Below are positions 27,046 to 36,523 of a stretch of DNA of 64,000 nt, one piece after another. The notes under the pieces were generated by a model. It saw only the letters and a program-made list of their open reading frames with translations, did no database searches and was not told the DNA's origin. Source of the DNA: CALINB01 sp938045325 (GTDB lineage: Bacteria; Pseudomonadota; Alphaproteobacteria; Rhodospirillales; CALINB01). Each line of letters opens with the position of its first letter. Positions within the stretch are counted from its first letter, which is position 1. The translations under genes and the position numbers were made by a program. The stretch lies in the NCBI GenBank assembly GCA_038114465.1, contig JAYNQW010000008.1:62001-126000 (forward strand), written 5' to 3'.

Positions 27046-30000
27046 CTAAGCCGCGCTGATCTGCTCGCGCAGGCGTTCGGCTTGCTGCATGTCGACCGAG
27101 ACCAATTGCGACACGCCTTTCTCGGCCATGGTGACACCGAAGAGACGGTTCATGCGGGCCATGGTCATACGGTGGTGAGTGATGACAAGGAACTTGGTGC
27201 GTCCCGACTCGGCCATGTTGTCGAGTAGAGAGCAGAAGCGGTCCACGTTGGCGTCATCCAACGGTGCGTCGACCTCATCGAGCACACAAATCGGTGCCGG
27301 ATTGGTCATGAACACGGCGAACAGCAGTGATAAGGCGGTGAGGGCTTGTTCGCCGCCTGAAAGCAACGAGAGCACCTGCATCTTCTTACCCGGCGGGCTT
27401 GCCATAATCTCGAGGCCCGCTTCCAAGGGATCGTCGGAGTCCGTCAGTTCCAAATGCGCCCGGCCGCCGCCGAACATGTGCACGAACAATTCCTGGAAGT
27501 GCGCATCGACTTCCTTGAACGAGGCAAGAAGCCGTTCGCGGCCTTCGCGGTTCAATTGATTGATGCCCTGGCGCAGCTTATCGATGGCTTCGAGCAGTTC
27601 AAGCCGTTCCGAGCCGAGGGTTTCGATTTGCTCTTCGAGCTCGCGGGTTTCCTGTTCGGCGCGCAGGTTGACCGGCCCCATGGTGTCGCGTTCACGCAAG
27701 AGCCGTTCCAGCCGCCGCTCGGTCGCTTCGAGGTCGGGCAGTTCTTTCTCTATGTTATGTTCGGCGATTTCGAGCAAATCTTCGGGGGCCGCTTCGATGC
27801 GCTCGCGGATACGTTCGATCAGGTTGTCGACGGCGAGTTTGGCTTGATCGACGAAGCCTTCGACGCGCACCCGGCCTTCACGGGCCTGTGCGAGTTTGAT
27901 TTCAGCTTCGCGCAGTTCCTGATCGGCTTCACGCAGGTGATTTTCGGCTTCCGCCAGGGCGTCGGCGGCGACCTTGCGGGCCAGCTCGGCGGTTTCGACT
28001 TGCCCCATCAACTCGGCATGCTTGGCGTTTAATTCAGCCGGCGCGTTTTCGAGGCGCTGGATTTCTTCCGTCAGGCTTTGCCGGCGCTCGCTGAGTTCTT
28101 CGAGCCGGTTTGCGGCCGCGGTTTTGCGTTCGCTCCAGTTGTAGGATTCGGTTTGGATCGCTTCCAAACGCTCGCGCCGTTCGGTGGCGGTGCGCTCAAG
28201 GTTTTCAAACGTGCTTTGCCGGTTGAGGAGTACGGTGCGTTTTTCGTTCAGCTCCGATTGGCGCTCCTGTACCTGTTCGCGCAAGGCATCGATGTTGTTG
28301 AGCGTCGCGAGTTCCTGCTGGGCGGCTTGGCGCTGGCTTTCGATCTCGGCAAGATCGGCGGCGACCGCGTTTTTGGATTCGGTGAGCGAAGTCAGCTTCG
28401 ATGATTGCTCTGCAATTTGCTCACGCAACCAGGAAAGATTTTCACGTGCTTCGTTCCAGGTGGCTTCGGCGCGTTCAGCGGTTTCGCGTGCGTCGCGCTC
28501 GGCTTGCGAGGCTTGACCGGCGCGGTTCCTCGCATCGTTCAGACGGGTTTCGGTCTCACGCGCGGTGTTGCGCACGCCGATGAGTTCGCTGCGCAGGTCT
28601 TTTAGGCGGTTGCGTTTTTCGAGCCGGGTCGCGGCGGCTGTAGTGGCATCAATGGAAACCGTGTAGCCGTCCCAACGCCACAAGGCGCCGTCGCGGCTGA
28701 CCAACCGTTGGCCGGGTTTGAGATCGTTGGCGAGCCGGGCGCCGGTTTCGGTGTCCGCGACCACGCCGATTTGTGACAGGCGTCGTGACAATGCAGAAGG
28801 CGCGCGTACATAACGGCTGAGCGGTTCGGCGCCGAATGGCAGGGCCGGTGTATCCGTCATCGGCAGGAGAGTGCGCCAATGGATGGGTGCCGGCTCGTCG
28901 GCAGGGGCGGAAAGATCATCGCCCAAGGCGACGCCAAGAGCTGCTTCATAACCGGGGTCGACCTGCACCGCGTCGATCAACGGCGGAAAGAGATCGGCGG
29001 AGGCTTCCTCGACCATATCGGCGAGGGTTTTTTCTTCCGCTTCCAATCGCGCGACCCGTTGTTGGGCTTGGTGTGCGGCGTTGGTCGCCGCCGTGACGGC
29101 GTCTTGGGCAGCCTTAACATCGCGTGCGGCGTTTTTAATGCGTTCGCGGGCTTGATCCAACTCGGCGCGGGTCGCTTCGGCGCGTTGTTCGCCGGCATGC
29201 AACGCTTCGGCCTGATTGGAATCCCGCTCGGCCGCACTGTGAACTTCAATGAGTTCGGCTTGGCGTTCCAACAAGCGTTCGCGGCGCGCGTTCAGCGCGT
29301 TCAAGGATTGCTGCAGGCTGTCGCGGCGCGCTTCACGGGTTGCCAGGCGTGAGGTGAGTTCGCTCAACGCGCTTTCAAGCGTGCTGACGGCTTCGCGGGC
29401 TTCGGCCAGCAATGCGCCGGCTTCTTCGTGCGAGTCAGCTTCGGATTGCTGCGAATGTTCGATCCGGGCGCGCTCTTCATCCAGCATGCGGATCGCGGCT
29501 TCGGCATCGGCAATCAGGGTTCGTTCGCGGCCCATGTCGGCAATCGTTTGTTCGTGCCGGGCTTCGGCGGCGGCTTTATCTTCGGCGATGCGGTTTTGTT
29601 CTTTCTCGAGTTGTTCGCGCGCGAGATTCAGACGCTGCAGTTCGGCGGCGGCCTTGGCTTCGGCTTCGCGGTGCTCGGGCAGTTTGCCGGCGCGGTTAGC
29701 CTGTTGTGTGGATGCGGCCCCGGCATTTGCGGTCAAAGAAGCGACTTCGGCTTCCGCGGCGCGCAGTTTTTCTTCATTCGTCGCGAGTTCCGCATTCGCA
29801 TTTAACATGCGCAAATGCAGCAGCATCGCTTCGGCTTTACGGATATGTCCGCTGATGTTGCGGTAGCGATTGGCTTGCCGCGCTTGTTTTTTCAGGCTTT
29901 GCATTTGCACATCGAGCGTGCCGAGAATGTCGTCGAGCCGTTCGAGATTGGTTTCCGCCGCGCGTAATCGGAGTTCCGCTTCGTGTCGGCGTGAATGCAG

Positions 30001-30519
30001 TCCAGTGATGCCCGCGGCTTCTTCGAGCAGCATGCGCCGGTCGGTGGGCTTTGCTGAAATAATCGCACCAATGCGCCCTTGGCTGACAAGTGCTGTGGAG
30101 CGCGCACCGGTTGCCGAGTCGGCAAACAGCAACTGAACATCGCGGGCACGTACGTCCTTGCCGTTAACGCGATAGCTCGACCCGCAATCGCGTTCGATTT
30201 TACGGCTGACTTCGAGGTCTTCTTCGCCGTTGAATTGTGCCGGCGCGGTGCGCTCGGAATTGTCGAGCGATAAAACCACTTCGGCAATATTGCGTGACGG
30301 ACGGTCGCTGGTGCCGCTGAAAATCACGTCTTCCATACCCTTGCCGCGCATCTGCTTGGCCGAGGTTTCGCCCATGACCCAACGGAGAGCTTCGACGAGG
30401 TTGGACTTACCGCAGCCGTTCGGCCCGACTACGCCGGTCAGACCGTTTTCGATCACAAGCTCAGTGTGATCGACAAACGACTTAAAGCCAGTAAGTTTGA
30501 GTTTGTTAAATCGAAGCAA
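27046..30519 (-). CDS. smc: chromosome segregation ATPase Smc
   Basis: A 1157-residue SMC protein that folds and segregates the chromosome as a dimer. Walker A GPNGCGKSN is near residue 32; two long coiled-coil arms flank a hinge at about 500-640; the C-terminal head has the signature LLSGGEQALTAL, Walker B CVLDEVDAPLDDANVDRF, and a late VITHHRMTMA segment. The start is TTG at 30519, 9 bases after the upstream gene's stop. No scpA or scpB is present in the window. It lies directly before the F0 operon, a common arrangement in Rhodospirillales. Confidence 0.96.
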   Translation of the reverse strand: MLRFNKLKLTGFKSFVDHTELVIENGLTGVVGPNGCGKSNLVEALRWVMGETSAKQMRGKGMEDVIFSGTSDRPSRNIAEVVLSLDNSERTAPAQFNGEEDLEVSRKIERDCGSSYRVNGKDVRARDVQLLFADSATGARSTALVSQGRIGAIISAKPTDRRMLLEEAAGITGLHSRRHEAELRLRAAETNLERLDDILGTLDVQMQSLKKQARQANRYRNISGHIRKAEAMLLHLRMLNANAELATNEEKLRAAEAEVASLTANAGAASTQQANRAGKLPEHREAEAKAAAELQRLNLAREQLEKEQNRIAEDKAAAEARHEQTIADMGRERTLIADAEAAIRMLDEERARIEHSQQSEADSHEEAGALLAEAREAVSTLESALSELTSRLATREARRDSLQQSLNALNARRERLLERQAELIEVHSAAERDSNQAEALHAGEQRAEATRAELDQARERIKNAARDVKAAQDAVTAATNAAHQAQQRVARLEAEEKTLADMVEEASADLFPPLIDAVQVDPGYEAALGVALGDDLSAPADEPAPIHWRTLLPMTDTPALPFGAEPLSRYVRAPSALSRRLSQIGVVADTETGARLANDLKPGQRLVSRDGALWRWDGYTVSIDATTAAATRLEKRNRLKDLRSELIGVRNTARETETRLNDARNRAGQASQAERDARETAERAEATWNEARENLSWLREQIAEQSSKLTSLTESKNAVAADLAEIESQRQAAQQELATLNNIDALREQVQERQSELNEKRTVLLNRQSTFENLERTATERRERLEAIQTESYNWSERKTAAANRLEELSERRQSLTEEIQRLENAPAELNAKHAELMGQVETAELARKVAADALAEAENHLREADQELREAEIKLAQAREGRVRVEGFVDQAKLAVDNLIERIRERIEAAPEDLLEIAEHNIEKELPDLEATERRLERLLRERDTMGPVNLRAEQETRELEEQIETLGSERLELLEAIDKLRQGINQLNREGRERLLASFKEVDAHFQELFVHMFGGGRAHLELTDSDDPLEAGLEIMASPPGKKMQVLSLLSGGEQALTALSLLFAVFMTNPAPICVLDEVDAPLDDANVDRFCSLLDNMAESGRTKFLVITHHRMTMARMNRLFGVTMAEKGVSQLVSVDMQQAERLREQISAA

Positions 30520-30528
30520 GTCCCAGTC

Positions 30529-31143
30529 CTACTTCTTCTTTTTCAATTCCGAATCGATAATTTTTTTAAACTCCGAAAACGGCAAGGCGCCCGAAATCGT
30601 ACGGTCGCCAATAACGAACGAAGGTGTCGATTCAATTTTGTGTTTCTTGCCCGCGTTTTGGGCACGCTTTTGAATGGCTTCCCAAAGGTTGCGGTTTTGC
30701 ATGCAGGCTTGAACGTCTTTATCGGAAAGCCCCGCAAGTCGTCCGATCCGCGTGAGCGCGGCCATGGGGTTCTCGCTGCCGGCCCATTCGGCCTGGCCAC
30801 GGAACAAAATTTCAATGACGCCGAAATAACGGTCCGGTTTGGCGCATCGCGCCATCATGGCGGCAGCCATGGCCAGCCCGCCCAAGGGAAAGTCCCGGAA
30901 GATCAACCGGACCTTGCCCGTATCGATATAATTCTTTTTCAGTTCCGGCAGGGTATCGCGGTGAAAGGCCATACAATGGGGGCAGGTTAAGGAGGAATAT
31001 TCGGTGATGGTAACCGGTGCGGACTCGCTACCCATGGCGCGGTCTTTCATGGCCTCATCGAGGCTCGGCAAGGCCGAAACGGGCGAATTCAGCGTTAGGA
31101 TTAGGGTCACAACGACCACAAGACTTAGTAGGTAACGGGGCAA
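30529..31143 (-). CDS. DsbA-family thiol:disulfide oxidoreductase
   Basis: About 204 residues from TTG 31143, chosen because GGAGG lies five bases upstream; the frame is open to TTG 31155. An N-terminal signal peptide (hydrophobic to about residue 24, cleavage near VSA) sends it to the periplasm. The thioredoxin-like fold has the active site C54-P-H-C57 and a cis-proline segment STPSFVIGD. It resembles the single-domain DsbA/BdbD group rather than classical E. coli DsbA, and likely forms disulfides in exported proteins. It lies between the dciA-like gene and smc on the same strand. Confidence 0.88.
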   Translation of the reverse strand: MPRYLLSLVVVVTLILTLNSPVSALPSLDEAMKDRAMGSESAPVTITEYSSLTCPHCMAFHRDTLPELKKNYIDTGKVRLIFRDFPLGGLAMAAAMMARCAKPDRYFGVIEILFRGQAEWAGSENPMAALTRIGRLAGLSDKDVQACMQNRNLWEAIQKRAQNAGKKHKIESTPSFVIGDRTISGALPFSEFKKIIDSELKKKK

Positions 31144-31287
31144 AATAACCTCCAAAACACTAGATGTTGGTGACTATACTGGCGCCGGAAACACCCGGCA
31201 AGCGCCCAATTAACTCCTGATAAAGCTTTGAAATTTCATCAAAATTCAGAACTTTTCCACGGTCATTGGGATCCATTTCGGATCACA

Positions 31288-31821
31288 TCATGTTTTTGTG
31301 ACCGATTTATGGCGGTCCGCACTCCGTCGGTGAACCGCCTCGCCGAGGGATTTAAGGGCCTCGAGCAGTTCGGGATCGCTGACAGACGACAAATTGCCGC
31401 CAAGCTCTGTTGTTTCCGGCAATTTACGGCCGGTCTCGGCTGAGATGTTTTTCGGCGCCTGATTTTCTGGCGGCCGGGAAATCGGCCCTTGATTGATTTG
31501 AACCCGGCTGACGGCCTGATAACCGAAGTAGCGGTTAATCCGCTCGATTAACTGAGGTTCGAAATGAATGAGTTCTGTCGCAAAGCTGCCGCCGGCGACT
31601 TTCAAATATAACGTGCCGTCGCGCCGGTCACGTTTCGGATAACTGATTCGTTCGGGCATTGTGACTTTCGCCAGCGACTCGCCGACGATTTGCGGCCATT
31701 CCATGGCGATGACGCCATCGGCAAGCCCGCGCTTACCGAAGATCGGTTTGGTCATCTTATTGAGTGCCGTGCCAAGGGCGCGAAAGCCGCCGCCCTTCCG
31801 ATCTGTTTCTCTGTAAGCCAT
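31288..31821 (-). CDS. dciA: DciA-like DUF721 protein
   Basis: A 177-residue protein of the DUF721 family. The N-terminal part (GVIAMEWPQIVGESLAKV) and the following LYLKVAGGSFATELIHFEP and RINRYFGY match the conserved domain. The C-terminal 70 residues are polar and probably disordered. DciA proteins recruit the replicative helicase DnaB in bacteria that lack DnaC/DnaI. The role here is by family only. It is divergent from mutY, with start codons about 90 bases apart. Confidence 0.78.
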   Translation of the reverse strand: MAYRETDRKGGGFRALGTALNKMTKPIFGKRGLADGVIAMEWPQIVGESLAKVTMPERISYPKRDRRDGTLYLKVAGGSFATELIHFEPQLIERINRYFGYQAVSRVQINQGPISRPPENQAPKNISAETGRKLPETTELGGNLSSVSDPELLEALKSLGEAVHRRSADRHKSVTKT

Positions 31822-31910
31822 CCCGTTTGTTCATTCCCTATCGTGCCGTCCTTCATATGGTAAGGTTGGCCGGTCCTGTCGACAACAAAACTATCGAACA
31901 AAATATTGTG

Positions 31911-32990
31911 ATGCGCCATACCGCTTCAACAAACGTCCCGCAACAAGATATGCGCCGCCTCAGGCGCCGGCTGTTGTCCTGGTATGACCGTCACCGCCGG
32001 GAATTACCTTGGCGGGCGTTGCCCGGCGAAGCCGCCGATCCGTATCGTGTGTGGTTGAGTGAAATTATGCTCCAACAAACCACGGTGGCGACGGTGAAAT
32101 CATATTTTGAACGGTTCCTGGAGCGTTGGCCGGATATCCATGCCCTGGCGGCGGCGGACCTGGACGAGGTTTTGCACGCCTGGCAGGGGCTCGGGTATTA
32201 CGCTCGGGCGCGAAATCTGCACCGTTGTGCCCGCGTGCTGGTTGCTGAGTATGGCGGACAATTTCCGGATACCGAAGAAGAACTGCGCCGTTTGCCGGGG
32301 ATCGGCGAGTATACCGCAGCCGCCGTCTCGGCAATTGCCTTCGGTCGCAAGACGACGCCTGTCGACGGTAATATCATTCGCGTGATGGCGCGCCTAATGG
32401 CCGTCGGCGATCCGATGCCCGGCTCCAAATCGGTGATTAAGGAATTAACCGCGCCGTTGATGCCGCAAAAAAGAGCCGGTGATTTTGCTCAGGCCCTGAT
32501 GGATCTTGGCGCTACCGTTTGCACACCGCGTAATCCGGTGTGCGCGCTTTGTCCGTGGATGAAAGATTGCCGAGCTTATCAAGACCAAGCTGTAGAAAAA
32601 TACCCAGTTAAAAAAAAGCAGCGACAGCGGCCGGTCCGTCACGGTGTCGCCTATTGGATCACCCGAAGCGATGGCGCCGTGTTGTTGCGCCGGCGTGAAG
32701 AAAAAGGATTGCTTGGCGGCATGATGGAAGTGCCGTCCAGTGATTGGCGGGAAAAATCCTGGTCAGCGCCTGAGGCACGGTCAAACGCGCCGTTGAAATC
32801 AAAATGGGTCCGTATTCCGGGTGTCGTCGAGCATACGTTTACGCATTTTCATTTGGAACTCATCGTCATGAAGACAAGGGTTCGCAAAGACCATGGCCTT
32901 AACGGTACCTGGTGCCGTCCTGATGAGTTTTCCGAGTTTGCCTTGCCGACCGTTATGAAGAAGGTCGCCCGGCTCATGCAGTCGTCTTAA
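31911..32990 (+). CDS. mutY: adenine DNA glycosylase MutY
   Basis: Removes adenine mispaired with 8-oxoguanine. From ATG 31911 the product has 359 residues. Catalytic residues are visible as Glu51 (SEIMLQQTT) and Asp152 (TPVDGNIIRV) of the helix-hairpin-helix glycosylase; the hairpin is LPGIGEYTAA. The four iron-sulfur cysteines fit C-x6-C-x2-C-x5-C (204, 211, 214, 220). A C-terminal NUDIX-like domain follows for 8-oxoG recognition. The frame is open to 31764 and no start has a good ribosome site; ATG 31857 and 31950 are alternatives. Confidence 0.93.
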   Translation: MRHTASTNVPQQDMRRLRRRLLSWYDRHRRELPWRALPGEAADPYRVWLSEIMLQQTTVATVKSYFERFLERWPDIHALAAADLDEVLHAWQGLGYYARARNLHRCARVLVAEYGGQFPDTEEELRRLPGIGEYTAAAVSAIAFGRKTTPVDGNIIRVMARLMAVGDPMPGSKSVIKELTAPLMPQKRAGDFAQALMDLGATVCTPRNPVCALCPWMKDCRAYQDQAVEKYPVKKKQRQRPVRHGVAYWITRSDGAVLLRRREEKGLLGGMMEVPSSDWREKSWSAPEARSNAPLKSKWVRIPGVVEHTFTHFHLELIVMKTRVRKDHGLNGTWCRPDEFSEFALPTVMKKVARLMQSS

Positions 32991-33021
32991 AAGATTTTCG
33001 CCGCCTAACGGCTACGCATCT

Positions 33022-33537
33022 CTATTCGTCGTACGCGATGAGGGATTCGAAAGGAACATCGAGTTTTTCGCGTCCTTTAAGGAACGTCAGCTCAATAATA
33101 CAGGCCGCTGCGACGACATCCGCACCGACTTTTTGAAATAAGTCCGCTGCGGCAGACATGGTTCCGCCGGTTGCAAGCAGGTCGTCGAGGATGACGACTC
33201 GCTGGCCGGGGTTAACGGCATCTTCTTGGATTTCAATCGTATCCGAGCCGTATTCAAGATCGTATGTATGCGCGACGGTCGAGCCCGGCAACTTTCCCTG
33301 TTTGCGGACCATTACAAAACCCAAACCCAGTTTTAACGCTAACGGTGCTGCGACCAAAAAACCGCGTGATTCAATGCCGGCAAGGACGTCCGGCTGATAC
33401 GAACCGATCAACTTCGCCATGCGACCCGATAAAACCTGCCAAGCGTCGGCATGAGCGAGTAATGTCGAGATGTCATAAAATAAAATCCCCGGCTTGGGAA
33501 AATCAGGGACGGATCGAATGTGATCTTTGAGGTTCAT
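33022..33537 (-). CDS. apt: adenine phosphoribosyltransferase
   Basis: A 171-residue purine salvage enzyme that makes AMP from adenine and PRPP. The N-terminal HIRSVPDFPKPGILFYDIS and the PRPP-binding VVILDDLLATGGTM are diagnostic; GIESRGFLVAAPLA is also conserved. The length is typical. It is convergent with mutY; the gene ends lie about 30 bases apart. Confidence 0.95.
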   Translation of the reverse strand: MNLKDHIRSVPDFPKPGILFYDISTLLAHADAWQVLSGRMAKLIGSYQPDVLAGIESRGFLVAAPLALKLGLGFVMVRKQGKLPGSTVAHTYDLEYGSDTIEIQEDAVNPGQRVVILDDLLATGGTMSAAADLFQKVGADVVAAACIIELTFLKGREKLDVPFESLIAYDE

Positions 33538-34015
33538 ATTGTTTCCTGCGTCGAAATTAAGGGCTGATTGCTGTCTAGTTCAGCCGGTTCAGGCTGGCAA
33601 GGCTAACGTGCGTTTCCCGTCCCCGGCGTATCTTGGGTTTCGTCATTTTGTGGATTTTTTTATCCGATTATTCTGTTTCTCAATTAAATCAAAGGGGTAT
33701 ATGGAACCCCTTGATTCTGCTTGGTTTTCAACCTGAAGATTATTATTCGGAATTACTACACAACTCATAGTATTATACTAAAGTATAGATTGTCGGCTGA
33801 AGGCGTTCAGTCCACACTTGTTAAGCAATATATAACTTTGGCGTATATTTTCATAAACGCCAGTGCTTTGATGGGTCTGAGATAACAATAAATAGATGCA
33901 ATAATAATTATAATGATTTGAATATGGGTTCGTTGCGTCGATAATTTGTCCATTGCATTGCCGGTGGCGGTGAAGCAACGACGGATAAATAAAAGGCCTA
34001 AACAAAGTGGGAAAA
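33538..34015 (+). other. 478-base gene-free region with hairpins
   Basis: The divergent gap between apt and the DUF2336 gene is A/T-rich and has no convincing gene. It holds a hairpin at 33689-33714 (TCAA then GGGGT pairing with ACCCC then TTGA, one bulged A, seven-base loop). A second inverted repeat, TGGCGT/ACGCCA, lies at 33839-33862. A third palindrome, TATAC-TAAA-GTATA, lies at 33774-33787 within the 18-base element listed separately. It probably contains both promoters; none can be named with confidence. Confidence 0.5.
33771..33788 (+). promoter_or_regulatory. 18-base element shared with the XRE gene upstream region
   Basis: TATTATACTAAAGTATAG matches 17 of 18 bases with the sequence at 63718-63735, which lies before the XRE regulator. 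Within it TATAC (33774-33778) and GTATA (33783-33787) form a palindrome with a four-base centre, as in an operator. It is about 230 bases from the genes on either side. Confidence 0.35.
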
Positions 34016-35149
34016 ATGATACCGGCATCGCTAACCCAAAAAGATCTTGAAAAACTGATGTCCGATCCATCCGAGGATAATCGGGTGGAAACAGTGACCA
34101 AGATTTCCGATGCCTTCAATGAGGGTATTTTAACGAGTCACGAGCATGATTTGGCGCAGGGAATTTTCCGCTTGATGCTTAAAGACGCCGCCGTTCGTGT
34201 CCGCGAGGCAATGGCAACCAATCTTAAAGAAAACCCTGGGCTACCCCATGATGTCGCTCTTGCGTTAGCAAATGATGTTGAATCCGTCTCGCTGCCGGTA
34301 TTGGAATATTCCGACGTGCTAACCGACGAAGATCTTATTGAAATCATTCAATCCCAAAGCGAAGAAAAGCAAGAAGCTATCGCCGGACGCAAGCTCGTTT
34401 CAGAACAGGTTTCCCATGCCCTGGTCGAAACCGATAGCGAAAAAGTCGTATCCCGTTTGGTTGCAAATGACGGCGCCATGATCACCGAGGAATCCTTAGC
34501 GCGTGTCATTGAAAATCTCGGCGATAGCGAAACTGTGCAAAAAGCCCTTGTCGGGCGTCCGTTGCTGCCGATCACCGTCGTTGAGCGACTGATGAATGTT
34601 GTCGCGGATCACCTCAAGACCGAACTTGAGAAGCAAAAAGACATTCCCCCCGATGTTTTAACGGATCTTGTTTTGCAAACGTGGGAAAGGGCGACGATTT
34701 CGCTTTCGTCCGGCTATAGCGAAGACCAGCTTGAGCGACTTGTGCGTCATCTGCACAAAAATAACCGGCTGAACCATTCCGTGCTGATACGGGCGTTGTG
34801 CTTAGGCGATATACGTTTTTTTGAAACGGCTATTGCCGTATTGATTGACCTGCCGATCCAGAATGCACGGCTGCTGATACACGAATCCGGGCTTGTTGGC
34901 CTCGAATCCATTTGTGAAAAGGCTGGGTTACCGAAAAGTTATTTTCCGGCGGTTTGCGCCGCCGTTGCTATTTGCCGGGAAACCGATTTTGACGGCGCCG
35001 ATCATGATATAGGACGCTATAAGCGCCGCGTGATTGAGCGCATTTTGTCGCAATATGAAGACGATAATTTAGAGCTTGAGAGTCAAGACATCGAATATCT
35101 TCTGATGAAGATGGGCGAGTTGCCGTCTGAATCGCGGTTAGTTAATTAA
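34016..35149 (+). CDS. DUF2336 protein
   Basis: A roughly 377-residue protein of the DUF2336 family, found mainly in Alphaproteobacteria and without known function. It is all-alpha, with HEAT-like repeats in the N-terminal part (VRVREAMATNLKENPGLPHD, ALANDVESVSLPVLE) and a C-terminal part with RYKRRVIERIL. There is no signal peptide or membrane segment. ATG 34016 has a GGGA before it; GTG 34007 is an alternative. It stands alone and converges with the TRAP gene. Confidence 0.8.
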   Translation: MIPASLTQKDLEKLMSDPSEDNRVETVTKISDAFNEGILTSHEHDLAQGIFRLMLKDAAVRVREAMATNLKENPGLPHDVALALANDVESVSLPVLEYSDVLTDEDLIEIIQSQSEEKQEAIAGRKLVSEQVSHALVETDSEKVVSRLVANDGAMITEESLARVIENLGDSETVQKALVGRPLLPITVVERLMNVVADHLKTELEKQKDIPPDVLTDLVLQTWERATISLSSGYSEDQLERLVRHLHKNNRLNHSVLIRALCLGDIRFFETAIAVLIDLPIQNARLLIHESGLVGLESICEKAGLPKSYFPAVCAAVAICRETDFDGADHDIGRYKRRVIERILSQYEDDNLELESQDIEYLLMKMGELPSESRLVN

Positions 35150-35180
35150 TCTATTTTACTTTGCCCGGATTGCTTTGTGC

Positions 35181-36329
35181 TTATTGATAACCGAGTTCGC
35201 GCCAGATAGCATAATCCTGGCGAAAATCGTTGAGCGATTTCCAGATTTTTTTGAACTGTTTATTGGCTGCTGATTCTTCAGTCACGACTTCTTTCCACGC
35301 CCCTTTTAATGCCGCCATAATTTCCGGTGTCCACCGGTGAATTTTAACGCCTTTCGCATGCAAATTTTTAAGGGCCGTAAATTGCCGGGCTTCACCGGCG
35401 GCAAGCCCGTATCGCACATTATCGCCACAAACGGATTCGATTTGCGCTTTCGCCGTCTTGGTCAACGCATTCCACCGATCGGCATTAATCATCAGCTCGA
35501 TTAATGTCGCTGGTTGGTGCCAGCCGGGAAGGTAATAGTGCTTGGCCATTTCGTGAAAGCCAAGTTTGGCATCGATTGAGGGTGATGAGTATTGCACGCC
35601 ATCAATCAATCCGTTTTCAAGGGCTAAAAAGATATCGCCTTCTTTTAATTTTTTTGTATCGACGCCCAGTTTCTGAACAACTTTCGCGCCAAGGCCCGTG
35701 AAACGCATTTTCAAGCCTTTAAAGTCTTTAACCGAGTGAATTGGTTTGCGAAACCATCCGGAGCCCGACGGTGCGGTGATGCCGCAATAAAGGCTATGGA
35801 TGCCGTGTTTGGCATAAATTTTCTTAAACATTTCATTGCCGCCGCCGAATTCGATCCAGGCCAGGAATTCGCCGGCGGTCGGGCCGAAGGGAACAGCGGA
35901 AAACAACTGAAGTGCCGGAATGCGCTGTTCCCAGTAATTGGGGGTCGAAAAAGCCGCATCAATGGCACCGGCGGCGACGGCATCGAACATCTCTAGAGGC
36001 GGTACAAGTGTGCCGGGCTCGTAAAACTTGATTTGAATGCGGCCGTTCGAAACATGAAATATTTTTGTTTCCAAGCGCTTGCCGAGGGTGCCGAGCTGGG
36101 GCAGTGAACTGCCATAAGCGCTGGCCATTTTCCACCGGACAATTGGATCGGTTGATTTTGACGGCACCAATGGGCCGGCGGCGACTTTATTTGAGGGTTT
36201 TTGACTGACCGGCAGCTGCTTGAGCCGGGCCGACGGGGAATTGCTCGTCAGCTTGGGCGCAACCACGGTAGATCCGAACACGACGCCGATGACAACGCCA
36301 ATGACGATGCCAACTATTACATTCCGCAT
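35181..36329 (-). CDS. TRAP transporter solute-binding protein DctP, orphan
   Basis: A 382-residue extracytoplasmic binding protein. An N-terminal hydrophobic segment (about 4-22, rich in Val and Gly) is followed by a Ser/Pro/Lys linker to about 60, so the protein may stay anchored. The DctP core includes YEPGTLVPPLEMFDAVAAGAID, IHSVKDFKGLKMRFTGLGA and ALENGLIDGVQYSSPS; the arginine in KMRFTG is the usual carboxylate-binding residue. It resembles the chloroaromatic/mannitol or 2-oxo-acid group. No DctQ or DctM membrane subunits are nearby, so its partner must be encoded elsewhere. AGGGGAAGAG precedes the ATG. Confidence 0.88.
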   Translation of the reverse strand: MRNVIVGIVIGVVIGVVFGSTVVAPKLTSNSPSARLKQLPVSQKPSNKVAAGPLVPSKSTDPIVRWKMASAYGSSLPQLGTLGKRLETKIFHVSNGRIQIKFYEPGTLVPPLEMFDAVAAGAIDAAFSTPNYWEQRIPALQLFSAVPFGPTAGEFLAWIEFGGGNEMFKKIYAKHGIHSLYCGITAPSGSGWFRKPIHSVKDFKGLKMRFTGLGAKVVQKLGVDTKKLKEGDIFLALENGLIDGVQYSSPSIDAKLGFHEMAKHYYLPGWHQPATLIELMINADRWNALTKTAKAQIESVCGDNVRYGLAAGEARQFTALKNLHAKGVKIHRWTPEIMAALKGAWKEVVTEESAANKQFKKIWKSLNDFRQDYAIWRELGYQ

Positions 36330-36451
36330 GCCGCTCTTCCCCTGAGAGAGTCATGAACCGCTTGGCGCATCAAAACAAAACGGGGACTTTCCCGCCCGCC
36401 AGCGCGCTACGCTAGCCCACCCCTCCAGTCAGCGACAAGCGTGATTAAGCA

Positions 36452-36460
36452 TGTGGATAA
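36452..36460 (-). promoter_or_regulatory. DnaA box (perfect consensus)
   Basis: TGTGGATAA on the plus strand is the reverse complement of the strong DnaA box TTATCCACA. It lies in the 236-base gap between the TRAP and phosphatase genes, 63 bases from a second perfect box in the other orientation. Confidence 0.5.
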
Positions 36461-36523
36461 CCGGGATAAAATTCTGGTTGTTTTTCTTTCGCTTGTAAGC
36501 AAATTCGTCTGACCGCCGTAAAG

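Noticed and set aside
27454..28032. 192-codon open frame on the plus strand inside smc
   Set aside because: It is the antisense shadow of the smc coiled coil; long antisense frames are expected there, and several others overlap smc (for example 29249-29866).
33778..34119. 113-codon minus-strand frame overlapping the DUF2336 start
   Set aside because: Odd composition, no ribosome site, and covers the start of a convincing gene on the other strand.
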